A stretch of 64,000 nt of DNA, taken from Pseudomonadota bacterium. GTDB taxonomy: Bacteria; Pseudomonadota; Alphaproteobacteria; Rhizobiales; Xanthobacteraceae. The position numbers and the translations under genes are program-made. Positions 60,216 through 64,000 of the stretch are shown here, one piece after another (positions within the stretch are counted from its first letter, which is position 1; the number at the start of each line of letters is the position of its first letter). The stretch lies in contig JAFAGM010000121.1 in assembly GCA_023422775.1 (NCBI GenBank), positions 1-64,000 of the forward strand, written 5' to 3'. The notes beneath the pieces were generated by a model, which saw only the letters and a program-made list of their open reading frames with translations, ran no database searches and was not told the origin of the DNA.

Positions 60216-60240
60216 TCGCGCTTTCCGCCACCTGGTGACC

Positions 60241-60341
60241 TGTCATGCCCGCGCAGGCGGGCATCCAGTACTCTGCGGCTTATCGGCTCGATCGCTGCCG
60301 TCTCTGGATACTGGATCGTCCGCCTTCGCGGACGATGACGA
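60241..60341. repeat. Intergenic palindromic repeat, 'CGTCAT-ATCCAGTAC' family, copy 2
   Basis: TGTCATGCCCGCGCAGGCGG, then GCATCCAGTACTCTGCGGCT, CTGCCGTCTCTGGATACTGG and CGTCCGCCTTCGCGGACG. It is the same arrangement as at 15874-15976. Confidence 0.72.
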
Positions 60342-60537
60342 GTGGAGGCGGCTCCACTCAGAAGGCTATGGCTAACCAATCCTTACCCGGCCGGATTAAC
60401 CGTACTATCAAACTTTGCTACATCGCTGCCGCGCGTGCCGCTAACCTGCCTCATTGAATCCCAAGGATCGTTTCACCACGCAGCTGAGCATTCGCTCCTG
60501 TCCTGGTCAGGCATCATCGTTCCGGAAGCGCAAGATC

Positions 60538-61026
60538 ATGATGAGGATCTGTCTCATCGTTATCGGCCTCGGCGTTCTCATTGCCATGGAGCTGGGGACG
60601 CCATCACGCTCGAAGCCAGGCGAGTTGGATCCGTTCGAGCAATTGAAGCTCGACGCAGGCGCATCGGGCGATACCTTGAAGAAGGGCGATCGGCTGGAAG
60701 TGCACCGCTTGCCGCAGAAAGCGCCGCCTCGACCGGTTGCACTTGCCGAGCCGATATCGCCGCCACCGGATGCGATCGCCATGCTTGCAGAGAAATACTC
60801 GGGCGTCGTTGGATCCACCACGAACACAAAGAAGGACGTGATCAAGAAGTCCAGGCCCAAGCCGAAAGATGCAGCTCGCAACAAGCCACCGCCCAGGCTC
60901 GCCAATTCCAGCAAGGCCGCAAAGGCTGAAAAATCGAAGGCCGTGGCCGAACTCAAGCCCTGTCGCCCCAATATGTTCGACGAGCTTCTGCAGGCGCTAT
61001 ACCTGTCCTCGCGATGCCAGACCTAG
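60538..61026 (+). CDS. Hypothetical Pro/Lys-rich protein
   Basis: The 162-residue protein has an N-terminal hydrophobic segment (MMRICLIVIGLGVLIAMELG, signal peptide or anchor), then a basic, proline-rich middle (KKSRPKPKDAARNKPPPRLA) and a conserved-looking end PCRPNMFDELLQALYLSSRC. A periplasmic location is likely. No family is recognised; two ATG codons (60538, 60541) are possible starts. The frame is open further upstream, but there it lacks a ribosome-binding site. A perfect hairpin follows the stop. Confidence 0.65.
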   Translation: MMRICLIVIGLGVLIAMELGTPSRSKPGELDPFEQLKLDAGASGDTLKKGDRLEVHRLPQKAPPRPVALAEPISPPPDAIAMLAEKYSGVVGSTTNTKKDVIKKSRPKPKDAARNKPPPRLANSSKAAKAEKSKAVAELKPCRPNMFDELLQALYLSSRCQT

Positions 61027-61032
61027 GCTCAC

Positions 61033-61062
61033 CGCGCCACGGACGAAATTGTCCGTGGCGCG
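61033..61062. terminator. Perfect 12-bp hairpin after the hypothetical gene
   Basis: CGCGCCACGGAC-GAAATT-GTCCGTGGCGCG is an exact inverted repeat six bases past the stop. It has no U-run; a transcript-end or protective role is likely. Confidence 0.6.
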
Positions 61063-61107
61063 GGAGCTTGAGGTCATGCCATGTCCTGAGGCGCGGCGGA
61101 TGCAGCC

Positions 61108-61296
61108 TTAGCGGGAAGTCGGCGTCGTTGACTTCGCGAAGGCGGGATTGTTCGCCACCTTCTTCTGTGCTCTCCGCTTCTTGGTTGCAGTCTGGAGTGA
61201 TCTCAGCGGTTGCAGTTGGGTGTTGAAGGCGGTGCTCAGCATACTCTCGAGGCGAATCTTGTACTCACGTTCGCAAATCCGATCCTTGGCCTTCAT
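61108..61296 (-). CDS. Small basic hypothetical protein
   Basis: The 62-residue frame starts MKAKDRICEREYKIRLESML, with GGAG about nine bases upstream. It is rich in Lys and Arg in its second half (LQTATKKRRAQKKVANNPAF). It could bind nucleic acid or be a short cytosolic peptide. No family is recognised. The plus-strand frames over the same place look less protein-like. Confidence 0.45.
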   Translation of the reverse strand: MKAKDRICEREYKIRLESMLSTAFNTQLQPLRSLQTATKKRRAQKKVANNPAFAKSTTPTSR

Positions 61297-61689
61297 CGCT
61301 GTACTCCACTACTTTGCTACAACGCGTTCCGCGACGATCATTCGCGGAGACGTTGCCTGCCGGAATTAGCGACCGTTTCAAGCCTGCAAACGCAAGGCCG
61401 GATGCACGATTTGCGACAGCGTCACTGTCCGATCATCACATCGCCACGATTGGCGTCGCATCGACCCGTGTTCACGAATCTTCATTCGTCGCATTGTCAA
61501 TCGGCGTGCAAAAGCAGCACAAAAAATAAAATCTCTCGTGAAGTCAGATTATTGAGTTGTGATTTGATGTGGATAATTTGCACTTCGTCCCCGCCTGCTG
61601 TGAAAAGGCAGGAGTAGGACGAATGTTCTTTCGCATTTTGGTGCGCCGCGCATCCCCGCAGGCGCGACGATTTATCCTTCGGGCGTCGA
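61297..61689. other. AT-richer intergenic region without a clear gene
   Basis: The stretch of about 390 bp is noticeably less GC-rich, notably CAAAAAATAAAATCTCTCG near 61522. No frame has coding character or a good ribosome-binding site. It should contain the promoter of the minus-strand small gene at 61108-61296. Confidence 0.45.
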
Positions 61690-62280
61690 TCAGTAACGTT
61701 CCACGATCCGATCGAGCTTTCTGCTCAGCAACCAGGACAGGCTGAGGAACAAAGCCAGCATCACGATACCGAGACCCGAAGAAGCATTGTTGATGGACTT
61801 CTCCGAGACCTGACCAAAGGCATAGCCGGCCGAGACGACGGCGCCGGACCAGAGGCCCGCTGCAACGAAGTTGAGCGCCAGGAAAGTGGACCAGGGCAGC
61901 CGCGACATTCCGTAGGCGAATCCCGCAAGCCCGCGGATGCCGTGCGGGAAGCGATGAAACAGGATCATCCACAGATAGTGACGATCCGTCAGCCGGATCA
62001 CGGTTTGCACCGGGCGCTCGAACCGCGGATAACGATCGAGCAGACGGGCGCCGTAGCGACGCCCGATCCAGAAGCGAATGACGTCACCGGCGAAACTGCC
62101 AAGCCAGCAAACCGCGATCAGCGTACCGAGGCTGAGCGCCCCCGAATGCGCCGCGTAGCCCGCAAACAGCGCCAGCAGCAGGCTATGCGAGGCCGCATAG
62201 GCGAACATGAGGCTGTAGGCCACATCGCCGTGCTGGCGGATGAGGTCGAGGAACGAGGTCAGATCCGACGGAAACAGCAA
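61690..62280 (-). CDS. DedA family membrane protein
   Basis: The 196-residue protein has the DedA/SNARE-associated pattern: GYAAHSGALSLGTLIAVCWL, FAGDVIRFWIGRRYGARLLD and HRFPHGIRGLAGFAYGMSRL, with about five membrane spans. Members help maintain membrane potential or move lipids across the inner membrane. It is on the same strand as the DUF2336 gene, 190 bp away. Confidence 0.88.
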   Translation of the reverse strand: MLFPSDLTSFLDLIRQHGDVAYSLMFAYAASHSLLLALFAGYAAHSGALSLGTLIAVCWLGSFAGDVIRFWIGRRYGARLLDRYPRFERPVQTVIRLTDRHYLWMILFHRFPHGIRGLAGFAYGMSRLPWSTFLALNFVAAGLWSGAVVSAGYAFGQVSEKSINNASSGLGIVMLALFLSLSWLLSRKLDRIVERY

Positions 62281-62471
62281 TGTAGGTCCACCCAGACTCG
62301 TTGACGTGAATGTTCCCCCAGACGAGCGGGTTCAGCCTCGACGCTAGCAGCCGGCGGAAGGATGCGGAAGGCGACACGCTGGCCGCAGGCCCGGCAACTT
62401 CGTCGCACCCCTGCCGGCCCGACGGACGGATAGCTGCGCGCCCTGCCGACCCTGGTCGCGTACCGCACCTT

Positions 62472-63566
62472 TCAAACCGCATGAAGTTGCGGGCGGAGGT
62501 TCAGGCTCGAGCCCGCAGCTTCCTTGCGGGAATGGAAGGCCTGCAGCACCTTCCTGGATGTCTCGACGTTCAGCCGGGTGAATTCTGCCTTCATGGCGTC
62601 GAGATCCCCGGTCGCAATCCGGTGATCTGCGGCGCCAAGAAACAACAGCGCCATGGTCGTCGCCCACGACAGGTCAAGGGCCTTCGCCAGAATGAGCAGG
62701 GCTTCCTTGTCCGGTGCGAGCATCGCGCGCTCGACCACGTCTACCGGCAGCGCGCACAGCAACGATAGCGCGACGACGGCTTCATCGAACTTGCGCGCCT
62801 GGGCGTACTCGAAGAGCTGGGTCTCTCCGAGGTCGCCGCGCCGGTGCAGCGCGCCGATGGCTTTCTTCGCGGTGAAGTAGCTCTTTGACGCAGGGCCAAA
62901 CATCGCATGCAACGACCCGGCGACATCGGCGACGGCATCGCGCGCTTCAGGCCGTTCGGCTTGAAGCTTCTTTCGAACGTCGTCGGACGCCTTCGCGATC
63001 AACTGCTGGAACAGGTGCCTCGGGATGTCCCGCCGCCGCCCCAGGTGCTCGGCCAGGATGGAGTCATTCTCGGAACGCTTGATCAATTGCAGGAAGCCGG
63101 AATCCGAGAAGCGCGCGCCGGTGTTGACGGCGACAGAATTCACGACCGTCTGGTCGCCCCTCTCCACGAGCACATCGGTGACCGGCTCATTGATGGACTT
63201 TCGCCGGGAGATGGCGAAGAGATGCTGCTGGCTCTGGCAGCGCGCGTTCGCGACCAGGATCTGGTCGTCTAGTCGCTCGGAATAGCGAAGGATCGGACCG
63301 GCGACGTCGATTGAATCGTCGAACGCGAGCTTGTTGACCATGTGGATCGGCGCCTGGTCGCTCCGGGCGAGCCGCCTGGCGAGTTGCGAGCGCGCGGCCA
63401 GTTCGATTTCCTCCGAGAGGCGTCCGATCACTTCGCCAAAGATCCAGATCTCGCTTTCGGTGTAGCGGCCCATCAGCAGCATGTCTGTTGCATGCCACAA
63501 AGCCTGCAAGCGGCTTTCGGGCGTTCCCCTGGAGATGGCGTCATTCAACTCCCGAAGTATGGACAT
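62472..63566 (-). CDS. DUF2336 domain protein
   Basis: The 364-residue, soluble, helical protein starts MSILRELNDAISRGTPESRL, followed by LWHATDMLLMGRYTESEIWI and IFGEVIGRLSEEIELAARSQ, the DUF2336 hallmark. Helical repeats then continue (for example ILRYSERLDDQILVANARCQ). The function is not known; such proteins are common in Bradyrhizobium-type genomes. The end (SLNLRPQLHAV) is 190 bp from the DedA gene. No signal peptide is present. Confidence 0.87.
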   Translation of the reverse strand: MSILRELNDAISRGTPESRLQALWHATDMLLMGRYTESEIWIFGEVIGRLSEEIELAARSQLARRLARSDQAPIHMVNKLAFDDSIDVAGPILRYSERLDDQILVANARCQSQQHLFAISRRKSINEPVTDVLVERGDQTVVNSVAVNTGARFSDSGFLQLIKRSENDSILAEHLGRRRDIPRHLFQQLIAKASDDVRKKLQAERPEARDAVADVAGSLHAMFGPASKSYFTAKKAIGALHRRGDLGETQLFEYAQARKFDEAVVALSLLCALPVDVVERAMLAPDKEALLILAKALDLSWATTMALLFLGAADHRIATGDLDAMKAEFTRLNVETSRKVLQAFHSRKEAAGSSLNLRPQLHAV

Positions 63567-63942
63567 CGGTGACCCCGAGCCGCTTTCCGCTGCTCACTCG
63601 CAACTGTGTGATGGAGATCTGGATGGCCCGGTACCGGTCAGTCCGTAAGGGACTCCGCACTCGGATACTTTTTGGGGAATGCGAAGCGGTTATGCGGGTG
63701 CGTGATGCCCGTCATCAGCCGCAGCAATTGAACGCTTCAGCGCGTGGTGCCATCGCTATCGATTGGCCGGCACCGATCCCACTCAGAAACTTTCCTGTTC
63801 CCGGCATAATTCTGCGACCAACAAGTTAACGGAACCTATGCATTTCTACGAGATCAGCGCCGCAATACGTACCGACGGCTGCAGAATCGCTATCGAAAAT
63901 CGGCAAGGAACGGCACATGGCAAGCGGCGCCCGGGACAGCCG
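63567..63942. other. Intergenic region without a supported gene
   Basis: This stretch of about 375 bp holds only short plus-strand frames with poor start sites, including one that opens at 63838 (MHFYEISAAIRTDGC) and runs off the window. Nothing here can be named with confidence. Confidence 0.35.
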
Positions 63943-64000
63943 CTACAAATCCACCACGACGTAGTCGCTCTCGACCGACACGGCGAGCGTCTCGGCGACA
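63943..64000 (-). CDS. C-terminal end of a gene entering from the right
   Basis: Read on the minus strand, the last bases encode VAETLAVSVESDYVVVDL followed by TAG at 63945-63943. The codons fit the strong third-position GC preference of the genome. The body of the gene lies outside the window, so neither family nor function can be given. Confidence 0.4.
   Translation of the reverse strand, partial: VAETLAVSVESDYVVVDL

Overview
The window reads as a chromosomal segment of a high-GC alphaproteobacterium of the Bradyrhizobium / Rhodopseudomonas group. The evidence is the aromatic-acid uptake and CoA-ligation genes arranged as in that group, FixK/FNR-type palindromes, an MbfA-type ferritin/VIT1 protein, DUF2336 and DUF1127 proteins, and many short palindromic intergenic repeats of the sort common in these genomes. 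The species call is an inference from gene content; no rRNA, tRNA, integrase, transposase or CRISPR array was seen.

1-16.5 kb is a locus for lignin-type aromatic acids (p-coumarate/ferulate). It holds an ABC branched-chain-type importer (permease tail, a fused permease-ATPase, a second ATPase, and a separate periplasmic binding protein), a 4-hydroxybenzoyl-CoA-type thioesterase, a feruloyl/p-coumaroyl-CoA synthetase, a crotonase-fold hydratase/lyase, a DUF3237 protein, a TRAP transporter (large permease, small permease, binding protein) and 4-hydroxybenzoate 3-monooxygenase (PobA). It resembles the Cou/Tar locus known from Rhodopseudomonas palustris. The same 15-bp palindrome, GTTATA-N3-TATAAC, lies upstream of the hydratase/synthetase pair and in the divergent TRAP/pobA region, so one regulator probably controls both blocks. 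An acyltransferase-3 gene sits inside the locus.

16-22.5 kb is a set of small independent units: thioesterase, a LysR regulator divergent from an FMN-binding protein, a GST and a WYL/HTH regulator that share a 22-bp palindromic operator, a YkgJ-type cysteine-cluster protein, a GNAT acetyltransferase, a DUF3307 membrane protein, and a GYD protein downstream of a perfect FixK/FNR box. 22.8-30 kb is accessory and partly decayed: a catalase-related protein without its distal histidine and without a clear start, two AraC regulators, a truncated chloroperoxidase-like hydrolase, an NDH-2-like FAD protein, an MBL hydrolase and an SDR.

30-45.2 kb is a second acyl-CoA catabolic block: a crotonase, an ankyrin protein, a nitroreductase, two near-duplicate large-type acyl-CoA dehydrogenases, one partner-type acyl-CoA dehydrogenase, a second feruloyl-CoA-synthetase-like ligase, a crotonase, a 3-hydroxyacyl-CoA dehydrogenase-type SDR, a TetR regulator, and divergent thiolase and acyl-CoA ligase genes. 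Together these would activate an acid to its CoA ester, dehydrogenate, hydrate, oxidise and thiolytically cleave it. Palindromic repeats separate several of these genes.

45.5-64 kb holds an epoxide-hydrolase-like protein, MbfA, an amidase, an NTF2-like protein, a zinc alcohol dehydrogenase, an AidB-like acyl-CoA dehydrogenase, a GST, an SDR lacking the usual catalytic Tyr, a crotonase, a GNAT protein, a DUF1127 peptide divergent from a GcvA-type LysR regulator, a TcuA/TcuB tricarballylate-citrate oxidation pair, small hypothetical proteins, a DedA-family protein and a DUF2336 protein.
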